From contig NZ_CP051185.1 of the NCBI RefSeq assembly GCF_012516315.1, forward strand, positions 4,469,363 to 4,533,362: a stretch of 64,000 nt of DNA. Reading direction: 5' to 3'. Every line of letters starts with the position of its first letter. Positions within the stretch are counted from its first letter, which is position 1. The notes beneath the pieces are model-generated. The model saw only the letters and a list, made by a program, of their open reading frames with translations. It did no database searches and was not told the origin of the DNA. This DNA is from Limnospira fusiformis SAG 85.79. Its GTDB lineage: Bacteria; Cyanobacteriota; Cyanobacteriia; Cyanobacteriales; Microcoleaceae. Shown one piece after another: positions 29,911 to 38,520 of the stretch. A program made the translations under genes and the position numbers.

Positions 29911-31341
29911 ATGGCTTTAGGTATCGCTGTTGTATCATTACTTCTGTTATGTTATTTATATCTCAAATTGAGGGCTGCGGATTGCGCTTTTGTGGAAATG
30001 AACCAACGCGATTGGCACATCCATCTCTTGCCGAAACCGTCGTTATTTGCCCGTCTTTTTAATATCATCATTGATAAACGCGGCGCTTCACTTTTGATCA
30101 CGCTCTTAGAGAAAACAGCCATCGCATCAGCTTTGAAGAAGTCTGTTCGGCAAATGGAAGAGGCCGAAGCCAGTGGACGTGTCCCTGCTATTCTATGTGA
30201 TGCCGCCGCACGTCAAGCTATGCGGTCGCGATTGGCAAACTACGCGGATGATATGCGCGCCTCTGTCACCCTCAACGCGCTTGCCAAAGTATCCAACTAC
30301 GCCGGAGCATTGCACTATTTTTCTAATCATGCGGGTTTACTCAAATTAGGTGCAGAAGCGCATAATGAAGTTGTGCGTCAACCCGTCTTCATCGTGTCTA
30401 TGCCGCGTACGGCTACTACCATTCTCCACCGCACGCTGGCTACAGATACTTCGCGTTGGCGAGCCTTCGACTTGGCGGATATGATTATGCCCTTGCCGCC
30501 TATCCCCCGTTCAGACCGCGCGCGCCGTGATCAGTTGGCCGAGAAAGTGCAAAAGAATTTTATCGAGCCACTTAAACGAATTTATCCGGGTTGGTATGAG
30601 TGCTTGGAGACAATGCATGCGATGAAACCTAACCAAGTGGATGAAGACTTGGGTATCTATGATTCTGGACTTGGCTTTGGCTACCAAGATACGCTAATGC
30701 TTCTTTATCCAGAGCAGCGGGCCCGTGGAATGCCTCTTGAAAGTGCTGAACTGGCTGCCTATCGTTATGCTTGGCTCGATATGGTTATGCGCATTCATCA
30801 AACTTTGGAGCCCGATAGCGACAAGACGTGGCTGATGAAAGACCCTAACCACACGGCCTTCCTGCCGCAACTCCGGCAGCAATTTCCGGATGCCCGCTTC
30901 ATTTTTACCCATCGCCCTCCCCGTGAGATTTTACCCAGTATGGCAAAGTTGTTCGTGGTTTTTACATGTATCTTTGTTGAACCCGGCGCACCGGGAACCA
31001 CTTCAGCAGAGTGGGGACAGTATGCTTTGGAAAAGACTAACTTTTTCTTGAGCGGGATTGTTGATTACACTAAGGCAAATCCGCCGGATGAAGACCACCG
31101 TATCGATTTCTTGTTCTCGGAGTTGGCACCGAATATGGTTGAGTGTATCGGGCGAATCTACGAGATGTGTTTTGATGAAAAACCAACCGCAGAGGCGAAG
31201 GCGGCTATGCAGGCTTACCTTGACGATCATAAGCGTGATAAAAAGGGGAATCAACCCCGTTCCTTGCAAGATTTTCACTTGACGGAGGCCAAAATCGCCT
31301 TTGAGGAATATAGCAATATGTTCTTAAGAGATAGCGTCTAA
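29911..31341 (+). CDS. Sulfotransferase-family protein, membrane-anchored; cassette-borne
   Basis: A 476-residue protein. N-terminal MALGIAVVSLLLLCYLYLKL is a membrane anchor. The PAPS 5'-phosphosulfate loop is VFIVSMPRTATTILHRTL (around 155-175) and the 3'-phosphate motif RFIFTHRPPREILPS lies near 330, matching the large bacterial Sulfotransfer_3 family. It would sulfate a lipid, glycan or other hydroxyl acceptor; the substrate is not visible. It is the only gene of cassette 29838-31461. It has a more GC-rich coding style than the neighbouring AT-rich cassettes, suggesting a different donor. Its TAA lies inside the R'' box. Confidence 0.82.
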   Translation: MALGIAVVSLLLLCYLYLKLRAADCAFVEMNQRDWHIHLLPKPSLFARLFNIIIDKRGASLLITLLEKTAIASALKKSVRQMEEAEASGRVPAILCDAAARQAMRSRLANYADDMRASVTLNALAKVSNYAGALHYFSNHAGLLKLGAEAHNEVVRQPVFIVSMPRTATTILHRTLATDTSRWRAFDLADMIMPLPPIPRSDRARRDQLAEKVQKNFIEPLKRIYPGWYECLETMHAMKPNQVDEDLGIYDSGLGFGYQDTLMLLYPEQRARGMPLESAELAAYRYAWLDMVMRIHQTLEPDSDKTWLMKDPNHTAFLPQLRQQFPDARFIFTHRPPREILPSMAKLFVVFTCIFVEPGAPGTTSAEWGQYALEKTNFFLSGIVDYTKANPPDEDHRIDFLFSELAPNMVECIGRIYEMCFDEKPTAEAKAAMQAYLDDHKRDKKGNQPRSLQDFHLTEAKIAFEEYSNMFLRDSV

Positions 31342-31467
31342 CAACTCGCTGCACCCGACACGCGCTGCGCGCGTGGTGGCGGCGGAGAGCCGCGCCTTGA
31401 AGCTAGTTGACTGGCGGTGGTGCTGGCACCGCACCCGCGCGTGCGGGTGAGCTCGAGGTCGTTAAAT
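31336..31467 (+). repeat. attC: attC site 8 (long)
   Basis: R'' GTCTAAC (31336-31342), R' GTTAAAT (31461-31467), 132 bp in all. Inner boxes CTCGCTGCACCC and GGGTGAGCTCGAG pair. R'' is the exact complement of GTTAGAC at 29837, so the cassette 29838-31461 is defined by a 7/7 match. The central region is rich in GCGC hairpins. Confidence 0.88.
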
Positions 31468-31860
31468 CTTATTAAGGTGGGGATGTGATGTTTTTCGAGA
31501 CAATGCCTACTTTTTAACAACATTGGCAGAATCAGGGAAGTATACCGGCTTTCCAACAGCGCGATCGCACTATGCTCAATCTACCTGAGAGCTGCGATAA
31601 TCGATAGAATGGGTACAAAGTTCTGGGTAGAGTGGCAATGACTGAGTTGCTTGAGGGTGCGATCGCCTTTGTTACCAGCCTTACCTGAAAGTGAGCAGAA
31701 TGCGATCGCTTCGCGCTCTGGGATAACTCATGCTCCCGGTCTCCCGATATTCTTGCCAAACTGGCAGATACAGAGATATCGCAGTCGCCAAAGCGATTAA
31801 GACATTGCCAATCTTGAGGATCTGTAGGGTGGGCATTGCTCACCTGGCTAGTCGTTAGTG
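31462..31860 (+). repeat. Common leader repeat (copy 7) and antitoxin relics
   Basis: Leader from TTAAATCTTATTAAGG to the antitoxin-start relic ([10 protein letters not shown], about 31637), then a scrambled antitoxin body; the RSPDILAKLADTEI-type tail is better seen at 43480-43573. No intact gene between 31342 and 31937. It is the last leader before the type I restriction genes. Confidence 0.6.
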
Positions 31861-31936
31861 TATATTACGTCCTAATCATCTTGACTATGGCTGTAGTATT
31901 ATTGTTTGCTTTCATAATATCACATTAAAATAAAGT

Positions 31937-34900
31937 ATGTCAGGGGAATCAGCCAATTTTGAATTTTTGCGATCGCATGACCTTCAGTTAGTACGTCTTG
32001 GGGCTTTAGCTGAACGCTATTTCCGAGATGACCCCGGTACTTGCCTGATTAAGTTACGGCAGTTTGCTGAAGTGCTGGCACAATTGACCGCCGCCAAAAC
32101 AGGTCAGTTTGTTTCTACCGAGGAAGCCCAGGCAGATTTATTGAAACGGTTGAAGTTTCAACGGGTGATATCGCCCGAAGTCGCTGATCTGTTCCATCAG
32201 ATCAGAATTGCAGGCAATAGGGCAACCCATGAATATATTGGCGATCATAGGTCAGCCCTGACCATGTTAAAGATGGCCAGACAACTGGCTATCTGGTTTC
32301 ATCGAACATTCAGTGGCAATACCAGCTTTAGGGCGGGTGCTTTTGTGCCGCCGCCGAACCCAACAGATGTAACAGCCGAACTGGCAGCCGAACTTGAACG
32401 CTTGCGGATTGCCCTTGAAGAGACCCGCAGCGAGGCAGAAAGGGCAAGGCTGGCAGCCGAAGAACAGGCTAGGGCGGTGCTGAGTGCCGAGGAGAAAGCC
32501 CGTCAGGAAGCTGAAAACCGTTCATTATGGGAGCAGCTTGCGGTCGAGTCGGAACAGGCAAGATCAGCCCTTGAAGTTCAGTTAGCCACCCTTCAGGCAG
32601 CATCGAAGCAGTTACCCGCCCAACAGACCGCCGCTATTATTTCTCTGGCTGATCGGGCGGCGACCGTGATTGATCTCGATGAAGATGAAACACGGGCAAT
32701 TATTGATCAGCAATTGCAGGATGCAGGCTGGTTAGCTGATACCCAAAACTTGCGTCATGACAAGGGCGTAAGACCCGTTAAGGGGAAGAATATGGCGATC
32801 GCCGAATGGCCAACGGCTAACGGTATTGCTGACTATGCCCTGTTTGTGGGTACAAGCTGTATCGGCTTCATTGAAGCCAAGCGCAGGCGCAAGAATGTTT
32901 CTGCTGCCATTGATCAGGCCGAGCGATACGCCAGAGGGTTTCAGGCGGGTGATGGTTTTGCTCCTATTGATGGTAGCCCATGGGGTGAGTTCCAGTTTCC
33001 TTTTGTGTTTGCCACCAATGGGCGACCTTATCTCAAACAGATTGAGACCGAAAGCGGGATCTGGTTTCGGGATGTGCGCCAGCCCACCAATCGCCGCCGT
33101 GCCTTAGTAGGCTGGTACACCCCGGAAGGCTTGGCAGCGCTGCTAGGGATGGATCGTGAAACTGCCCATGCTCACCTGAAAACCCAGCCCTATCGGTTTG
33201 GTTTTCCGTTGCGTCCTTATCAACAACGAGCGATCGCAGCGGTGGAAATGGCCCTAGAGTCCGATCGCCGTGAGATGTTGGTGGCAATGGCCACCGGAAC
33301 GGGTAAGACAAAACTGGCGATCGCCCTGCTCTACCGACTCTTAACCGCCAAACGGTTTCGCCGGGTTTGTTTTGTCGTCGATCGCAGTGCTTTAGGCAGT
33401 CAGGCAGCCGGTGAGTTTCGGACGACCAAGGTTGTCACCGCTAAAGCCTTTGGGGATATTTTCGGGTTACAGGGGTTAGGAGATATTACCCCAGAGTCAG
33501 AAACCAAGGTGCATATCTGCACCATTCAGGGGCTAGTGAAGCGGGTGCTGTATGCCAGCGAACCCCGAACAGTTCCCCCCATTGACCAATATGATCTGCT
33601 GTTGATTGATGAATGTCACCGAGGCTATCTGCTGGATCGGGAAATGTCCGATGCCGAGCTAAGTTTTCGCAGTCAGGATGATTATATCTCTAAGTATCGT
33701 CGAGTTTTAGAGCATTTTGATGCGGTCAAGATCGGATTGACAGCCACGCCAGCCCTGCATACCGTGCAGATTTTTGGTGAACCCGTGTTTACCTACGCTT
33801 ACCGGGAGGCTGTGATCGATGGGTTTCTGATTGACCATGAACCACCCGTGCAGATTACCACTACCTTGAGTCGGAGTGGGATTCAGTTTCGGGCGGGGGA
33901 AGCACTCGATGCGATCTACTCTCCCACCGGGCATCTACAGCGCATTTACGCCCCAGACGATCTCAATTTCGAGGTAGAGGAGTTCAATAAGAAGGTGATC
34001 ACGATTCCTTTCAATAAGGCAGTTGCCAAGGAACTAGCCAAACATATCGATCCGAACTTGCCCGGTAAGACCTTGATTTTTGCCGTGAATGATGCCCATG
34101 CGGATATTGTGGTCGATCAGGTGAAGCAGGCAATGGCTGATTATTACGGCGAGATCGAGGATGCCGCCGTTCGCAAGATTACAGGCAGTGTGGACAAGGT
34201 AGGGGATTTGATCCGTTCTTACCGTAATGATGCCATGCCTCAGATCGCGGTCACGGTTGACCTCTTGACCACCGGCATTGATGTTCCGAAGATTACCAAT
34301 CTGGTGTTTTTGCGGCGGGTGAATAGCCGGATTCTTTATGAGCAGATGTTGGGACGGGCAACCCGCCAATGCCCTGAGATTGATAAAGAAACGTTCCGTA
34401 TTTTTGATGCGGTTGATTTATATGCCAAGTTACAGACTTTGACCGAGATGAAACCCGTTGTGGTCAATCCTGCCATCAGCCTTGAGCAGTTATTTGATGA
34501 GTTTGCTCAGGTTACCGAGGCGGATCACCGTGCTGTCATCCGGGATCAGATCGTGGTTAAACTGCGGCGGAAGTTGGGGCGGTTGGCGGATCAAGCCAGA
34601 GATCGCTATGAGGCCGATATCGGGGAAACCCCAGAAGAGACGCTCGAGCGGTTCAGGACTTCCCCGCTGCCCGAGTTGGCGGGCTGGGTGAGCGATCGCC
34701 CCGGTATCGGGCGGATTTTGGATTGGAATCCAGAAGGGGGTGAGGGGAGCTTGCTGCCGATTTCTCATCACCCTGATGAGGTTGTTGCCGTGACCCGTGG
34801 TTATGGATCGGGGCAAAAACCTGATGATTTTCTCGATAGCTTTACCGCCTATGTGCGGGATAACGTCAATCAGTTGGCTGCTTTAACCGTGGTATTGCAA

Positions 34901-35323
34901 AGGCCCAGGGAGCTAACCCGCGCCCAGCTTCGTGAATTGCGCCTAGAGCTTGATAAGATGGGCTATTCAGAAACCAATTTGCGCCAAGCGTGGCAGGAAG
35001 CCAAGAATGAGGATATTGCCGCCTCGATCATTGACTTTATCCGTCAAGCGGCGCTGGGCGATCCGCTGATTCCCTATGATGAGCGGGTCAAAGCAGCCAT
35101 GAAACGCATCCTGGCAAAACGAGCCTGGACAGACCCGCAGCGCAAATGGTTAAAGCGGATTGGGGAACAGGTCGCCCGTGAGTTTATTGTTGATCGCGCT
35201 GCCCTGGATCAGGAGCCTTTCGGAAATGACGGGGGGTTTAATCGCCTCAACCGTATTTTTGAGGGACAACTGGAAGCTATTTTAGGAGATATAAACGAGG
35301 AGTTATGGCGAAGGACAGCTTGA
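31937..35323 (+). CDS. hsdR: Type I restriction enzyme, R (motor/nuclease) subunit
   Basis: A 1128-residue protein. Residues 1-110 (SANFEFLRSHDLQLVRLGAL) are a DUF4145-type N-terminal domain, followed by a Glu/Ala-rich coiled coil (about 150-220). The nuclease core has ADYALFV and FIEAKRRRK (D...ExK) near 300-315. The helicase has Walker A VAMATGTGKTKLAI (about 450), DECHRGYLL (about 557), LTATPA, and the ATRQCPEID C-terminal motor segment. HsdR translocates and cleaves unmethylated DNA with HsdM and HsdS. hsdM follows after the tandem repeat array. Confidence 0.95.
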   Translation: MSGESANFEFLRSHDLQLVRLGALAERYFRDDPGTCLIKLRQFAEVLAQLTAAKTGQFVSTEEAQADLLKRLKFQRVISPEVADLFHQIRIAGNRATHEYIGDHRSALTMLKMARQLAIWFHRTFSGNTSFRAGAFVPPPNPTDVTAELAAELERLRIALEETRSEAERARLAAEEQARAVLSAEEKARQEAENRSLWEQLAVESEQARSALEVQLATLQAASKQLPAQQTAAIISLADRAATVIDLDEDETRAIIDQQLQDAGWLADTQNLRHDKGVRPVKGKNMAIAEWPTANGIADYALFVGTSCIGFIEAKRRRKNVSAAIDQAERYARGFQAGDGFAPIDGSPWGEFQFPFVFATNGRPYLKQIETESGIWFRDVRQPTNRRRALVGWYTPEGLAALLGMDRETAHAHLKTQPYRFGFPLRPYQQRAIAAVEMALESDRREMLVAMATGTGKTKLAIALLYRLLTAKRFRRVCFVVDRSALGSQAAGEFRTTKVVTAKAFGDIFGLQGLGDITPESETKVHICTIQGLVKRVLYASEPRTVPPIDQYDLLLIDECHRGYLLDREMSDAELSFRSQDDYISKYRRVLEHFDAVKIGLTATPALHTVQIFGEPVFTYAYREAVIDGFLIDHEPPVQITTTLSRSGIQFRAGEALDAIYSPTGHLQRIYAPDDLNFEVEEFNKKVITIPFNKAVAKELAKHIDPNLPGKTLIFAVNDAHADIVVDQVKQAMADYYGEIEDAAVRKITGSVDKVGDLIRSYRNDAMPQIAVTVDLLTTGIDVPKITNLVFLRRVNSRILYEQMLGRATRQCPEIDKETFRIFDAVDLYAKLQTLTEMKPVVVNPAISLEQLFDEFAQVTEADHRAVIRDQIVVKLRRKLGRLADQARDRYEADIGETPEETLERFRTSPLPELAGWVSDRPGIGRILDWNPEGGEGSLLPISHHPDEVVAVTRGYGSGQKPDDFLDSFTAYVRDNVNQLAALTVVLQRPRELTRAQLRELRLELDKMGYSETNLRQAWQEAKNEDIAASIIDFIRQAALGDPLIPYDERVKAAMKRILAKRAWTDPQRKWLKRIGEQVAREFIVDRAALDQEPFGNDGGFNRLNRIFEGQLEAILGDINEELWRRTA

Positions 35324-35347
35324 TTGCCCTCATCCCCCAGCCCCTTC

Positions 35348-35758
35348 TGCCAAGCAGGGAGAAGGGGAGCCAATCCCCCAGCTCATTTTCTGCCAAGCAG
35401 GGAGAAGGGGAGCCAATCCCCCAGCTCATTTTCTGCCAAGCAGGGAGAAGGGGAGCCAATCCCCCAGCTCATTTTCTGCCAAGCAGGGAGAAGGGGAGCC
35501 AATCCCCCAGCTCATTTTCTGCCAAGCAGGGAGAAGGGGAGCCAATCCCCCAGCTCATTCTGCCAAGCAGGGAGAAGGGGAGCCAATCCCCCAGCTCATT
35601 CTGCCAAGCAGGGAGAAGGGGAGCCAATCCCCCAGCTCATTTTCTGCCAAGCAGGGAGAAGGGGAGCCAATCCCCCAGCTCATTTTCTGCCAAGCAGGGA
35701 GAAGGGGAGCCAATCCCCCAGCTCATTTTCTGCCAAGCAGGGAGAAGGGGAGCCAATC
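35348..35758 (+). repeat. Tandem repeat array, ten 43-bp units
   Basis: Ten copies of TGCCAAGCAGGGAGAAGGGG followed by AGCCAATCCCCCAGCTCATT and TTC. The spacing is 43 bp, except the fifth and sixth copies, which are 41 bp. The unit length is not a multiple of three, so all frames cycle through the same peptide pieces, and the long open frames here are not real genes. The array lies between hsdR and hsdM, 25 bp after the hsdR stop. A hairpin (CCCTCTCCC / GGGAGAGGG) follows at about 35762-35785. Confidence 0.9.
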
Positions 35759-35807
35759 AAAGTCCCTCTCCCTCTTTGGGAGAGGGATTTAGGGTGAGGG
35801 AGAGTCA

Positions 35808-37265
35808 ATGAGTACCAGTAACGTAACCCGTGATATTGTCGCGAAACTTTGGAATTTGTGTCATATCCTGCGAGATGATGGCATTACCTATAACGAATAT
35901 GTCACCGAATTAACCTATTTGTTATTTCTCAAGATGCTGGCGGAGACGGGGCGGGAAGATTGTTTACCGCAGGAGTATCGCTGGAGCGCATTGGATAGCC
36001 GCGAAGGGTTGGAGCAGTTGGAGTTTTATCGCCAGCTTCTGCTTGATTTGGGGAATCAGAAGAAGGTTGCTGACCCCGTGATTCTGGCTATTTTTACCGA
36101 TGCTCAAACCAGACTGAGAAAGCCCACCAATTTGAAATCGCTCACGGATGCTATTGATCGGCTGGACTGGTTTTCGGCACGAGAAGAAGGCTTAGGCAAC
36201 CTTTATGAAGGGTTGTTGGAGAAGAACGCCGCCGAGAAGAAATCCGGGGCAGGGCAATACTTCACACCGCGCCCCTTGATTGATTGCATTGTCAGGCTGG
36301 TGCAGCCCCAGGCGGGCGAGGTTATCCAAGACCCGGCAGCGGGGACGGGGGGCTTTCTGGTAGCGGCGGATCAGTATGTCAAAAACCAGACGGATGACTT
36401 GTACACCCTGACCCAGGAGCAGGGGCGTTTCCAGCGTAATGAGGCTTATCGAGGGTTGGAGTTAGTACCCGATACGCACCGTCTTTGCCTGATGAATTTG
36501 ATGTTGCATGGCATTGAAAGCGTGGTGATGTGTGGGGATAGCCTGTCACCGGATGGGGAGAGTTTGGGCAAGGCTGATGTGATTCTCACCAATCCACCCT
36601 TCGGAACCAAGAAGGGGGGCGGACGACCTACCCGATCGGATTTTTCGGTGACCGCAGAAACCTCTAACAAGCAGTTGGCGTTTGTGGAGCATATTTACCG
36701 CGCTCTGAAACCAGGGGGCAGGGCGGCGGTGGTGTTGCCGGATAATGTGTTGTTTGAGGATAATACGGGGCGCAAGCTGAGGCAGCAGCTTATGGATTTG
36801 TGCGATCTGCATACCATTTTGCGCTTGCCGACCGGGATTTTCTATGCTCAGGGGGTGAAAACTAATGTGCTGTTTTTCACGCGGGGCAAGACGGACAGGG
36901 GCAACACGAAGGCAGTGTGGGTGTATGACCTGCGGGCAAATATGATCAGTTTTGGTAAGACGAGACTGCTGACGGTGGCGGATTTTGCCGAGTTTGAAGC
37001 GGCTTTTGGGGATGACCCGTTGGGGAAAGCGCCGCGCACTGACCAGGGGGAGGAAGGGCGATTCCGCTGCTTCACCCGTGAGGAGATTGCTGCCCGCAAT
37101 GATAACCTAGACATTAGCTGGTTGCGGGATACCAGCGATGACCCAGAGGATGACCTAACCGAGCCGGAGGAAATTGCGGAGGCGATCGCTACCCATTTAG
37201 GCAACGCCCTGCGGGAAATTGAGATTATGATGGAGGAGTTTAGCAACGGAGCAGATAGCCGATGA
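35808..37265 (+). CDS. hsdM: Type I restriction enzyme, M (methyltransferase) subunit
   Basis: A 485-residue protein. N-terminal HsdM helical domain (MSTSNVTRDIVAKLWNLCHI, LRDDGITYNEYVTELTYLLF), then GAGQYFTPRPLIDCIVRL, AdoMet motif DPAAGTGGFLVAA (about 174) and catalytic NPPFGTKKGG (about 261), the N6-adenine methylase signature. The C-terminal acidic helix contacts HsdS. It methylates the asymmetric target chosen by HsdS. Confidence 0.95.
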   Translation: MSTSNVTRDIVAKLWNLCHILRDDGITYNEYVTELTYLLFLKMLAETGREDCLPQEYRWSALDSREGLEQLEFYRQLLLDLGNQKKVADPVILAIFTDAQTRLRKPTNLKSLTDAIDRLDWFSAREEGLGNLYEGLLEKNAAEKKSGAGQYFTPRPLIDCIVRLVQPQAGEVIQDPAAGTGGFLVAADQYVKNQTDDLYTLTQEQGRFQRNEAYRGLELVPDTHRLCLMNLMLHGIESVVMCGDSLSPDGESLGKADVILTNPPFGTKKGGGRPTRSDFSVTAETSNKQLAFVEHIYRALKPGGRAAVVLPDNVLFEDNTGRKLRQQLMDLCDLHTILRLPTGIFYAQGVKTNVLFFTRGKTDRGNTKAVWVYDLRANMISFGKTRLLTVADFAEFEAAFGDDPLGKAPRTDQGEEGRFRCFTREEIAARNDNLDISWLRDTSDDPEDDLTEPEEIAEAIATHLGNALREIEIMMEEFSNGADSR

Positions 37266-37310
37266 CTTTACGGCTGCATTGACGATGAAACGTTTATTCG
37301 TCATCAATAA
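37266..37310 (+). pseudogene. C-terminal relic of an antitoxin-like gene
   Basis: LYGCIDDETFIRHQ and a stop, the same block as in the protein at 5008-5355. It follows directly on the hsdM stop (37263-37265), so the rest of its gene has been deleted. Confidence 0.45.
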
Positions 37311-37332
37311 ATTTACACCCAATGAAGATGAT

Positions 37333-37590
37333 ATGGAAACAGATCTGAGTATGCACACAATTCAATTAAGGTCTTATGTGGGCAGTGATGGATTATTACA
37401 TATTTCGTTGCCTGACTTACAGGATACGGAGGTTGATATTATTTTGGTATATCAGCCAGCAAAACCATTAGTAAAAACATCGTCAAAACGACAATGGTCT
37501 CCCGATTTTTTAAGTGTATTTGGAGCTTGGGAAGGTGAGCCACTTGTGAGGGCTGTTCAAGAGGAGGCATCCGAGCGGGAGTCGTTTTAA
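37333..37590 (+). CDS. VapB-type antitoxin
   Basis: METDLSMHTIQLRSYVGSDG, then LLHISLPDLQDTEVDIILVY and a linker with WSPDFLSVFGAWEGEP. The LRSYVGxDGxLxIxLP beta-hairpin plus AWEGEPL tail is typical of antitoxins paired with cyanobacterial PIN toxins. MHTIQL at 37351 is an alternative start. The TAA overlaps the next ATG by one base. Confidence 0.72.
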   Translation: METDLSMHTIQLRSYVGSDGLLHISLPDLQDTEVDIILVYQPAKPLVKTSSKRQWSPDFLSVFGAWEGEPLVRAVQEEASERESF

Positions 37591-37724
37591 TGTCTTATTT
37601 GCTGGATACTAATACCTGCATCAATTATATTAATCGGCGTAGCATGAGCGTTTATCAACACCTCATGGCATTATCTCCCGACGATGTGTATATTTGCGAA
37701 GATTGGGAGGCCGAAAATCCATGA
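37590..37724 (+). pseudogene. VapC-type PIN toxin, truncated
   Basis: MSYLLDTNTCINYINRRSMS, then VYQHLMALSPDDVYICE and a non-PIN end after 44 residues. The first acidic residue (LLDTN) is present, but about 90 residues of the domain are gone. The antitoxin in front is therefore probably an orphan. Confidence 0.65.
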
Positions 37725-37807
37725 AAACCCAAGCTGAGGTGATTTATCTATGAATACAACTCAAGAAGCAATTATTCATTGTTTACGACAACAGAGGAGT
37801 TTGATTT

Positions 37808-38050
37808 ATGTCTAAGCGGGGCGATCGCGAGCCTTTAGCCGATCGCCTACTCAAACAACTCGCAACTCTAGCCCCAGATGACCTTGATTTAGTCATTGAT
37901 TTTGTCAGTTTACTACACCAGAGAAAGCATAGCTCTTTGGGCAAACGCCTACGAGACCTATTTCGAGAAACCCAAGCATTACCCGGTGTAAGCCAGATTA
38001 CTGAGGAAGATATTGCGGCTGAAATTGAGGCATATCGTAGAGGCGAGTGA
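37808..38050 (+). CDS. VapB-type antitoxin
   Basis: An 80-residue protein MSKRGDREPLADRLLKQLAT, then LAPDDLDLVIDFVSLLHQRK and a tail with LPGVSQITEEDIAAEIEAYR. The LxxLxxDDLDxVIDFVxxL helix and EEDIAAEIEAYR tail are standard for this antitoxin type. Overlaps the next gene by four bases (GTGA at 38047-38050). Confidence 0.72.
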   Translation: MSKRGDREPLADRLLKQLATLAPDDLDLVIDFVSLLHQRKHSSLGKRLRDLFRETQALPGVSQITEEDIAAEIEAYRRGE

Positions 38051-38520
38051 AAATTTTAATCGATACAAATGTTTTAGTTTCTGCTGTTTTACGGGATCGT
38101 ATTCCAGAACAAGTTGTGCTTTATGTTAAAGACATATCGGGCGATCTCAAAACTCGATTTTCAAAAATTCCTGATCAGGAGACTGGTTTATGTCTATCAC
38201 CAACTTTGCCCCCAAATACACCAACCATTGGAGCGATCGCCATGATGACTAAGATTCAACAAACGAATAAACTGCTAGAGCAGCTAGAAACACTAACTCC
38301 TGAAGAGATAAATATGGTAATCGCTTTTGCTGATTTCTTGCACTATAAAAAAAGCCTTCAGTCACCAAAGCAAGTCATTCAGAAGCACCCAGGATCTACC
38401 ACTCACTTCAGTCCCAAAAACTTGTCTAAACTCCGAGGGATTGCTAAACCTGTATCGGTTTTAGAACAGTCTGATCCTCAGACAGACTATGTTGATTATC
38501 TAACGAACAAATACACATAA
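38047..38520 (+). CDS. In-frame chimera: PIN toxin start plus a complete antitoxin
   Basis: Residues 1-29 (MKILIDTNVLVSAVLRDRIP, EQVVLYVKD) are the start of a PIN toxin and the partner of the preceding antitoxin. From residue 66 (ATG at 38242) the frame is a separate antitoxin, MMTKIQQTNKLLEQLETLTP with EEINMVIAFADFLHYKKSLQ. The two are joined without a frame break by about 36 linker residues. The functional product may be the antitoxin from 38242, which pairs with the toxin at 38520. Confidence 0.6.
   Translation: MKILIDTNVLVSAVLRDRIPEQVVLYVKDISGDLKTRFSKIPDQETGLCLSPTLPPNTPTIGAIAMMTKIQQTNKLLEQLETLTPEEINMVIAFADFLHYKKSLQSPKQVIQKHPGSTTHFSPKNLSKLRGIAKPVSVLEQSDPQTDYVDYLTNKYT

Noticed and set aside
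31340-31460. GC-rich palindromes after the sulfotransferase as a terminator
   Set aside because: They form the central stem of a long attC bounded by a perfect R''; no T run follows.
35391-35758. CRISPR-like appearance of the regular repeats after hsdR
   Set aside because: There are no unique spacers; units are head-to-tail with no intervening variable sequence, and no cas genes are near.
35305-35811. Long open frames (about 160 codons in two frames) rich in repeated peptides after hsdR
   Set aside because: They are produced by the 43-bp tandem array, which stays open in several frames; no start signal or family match supports a protein.
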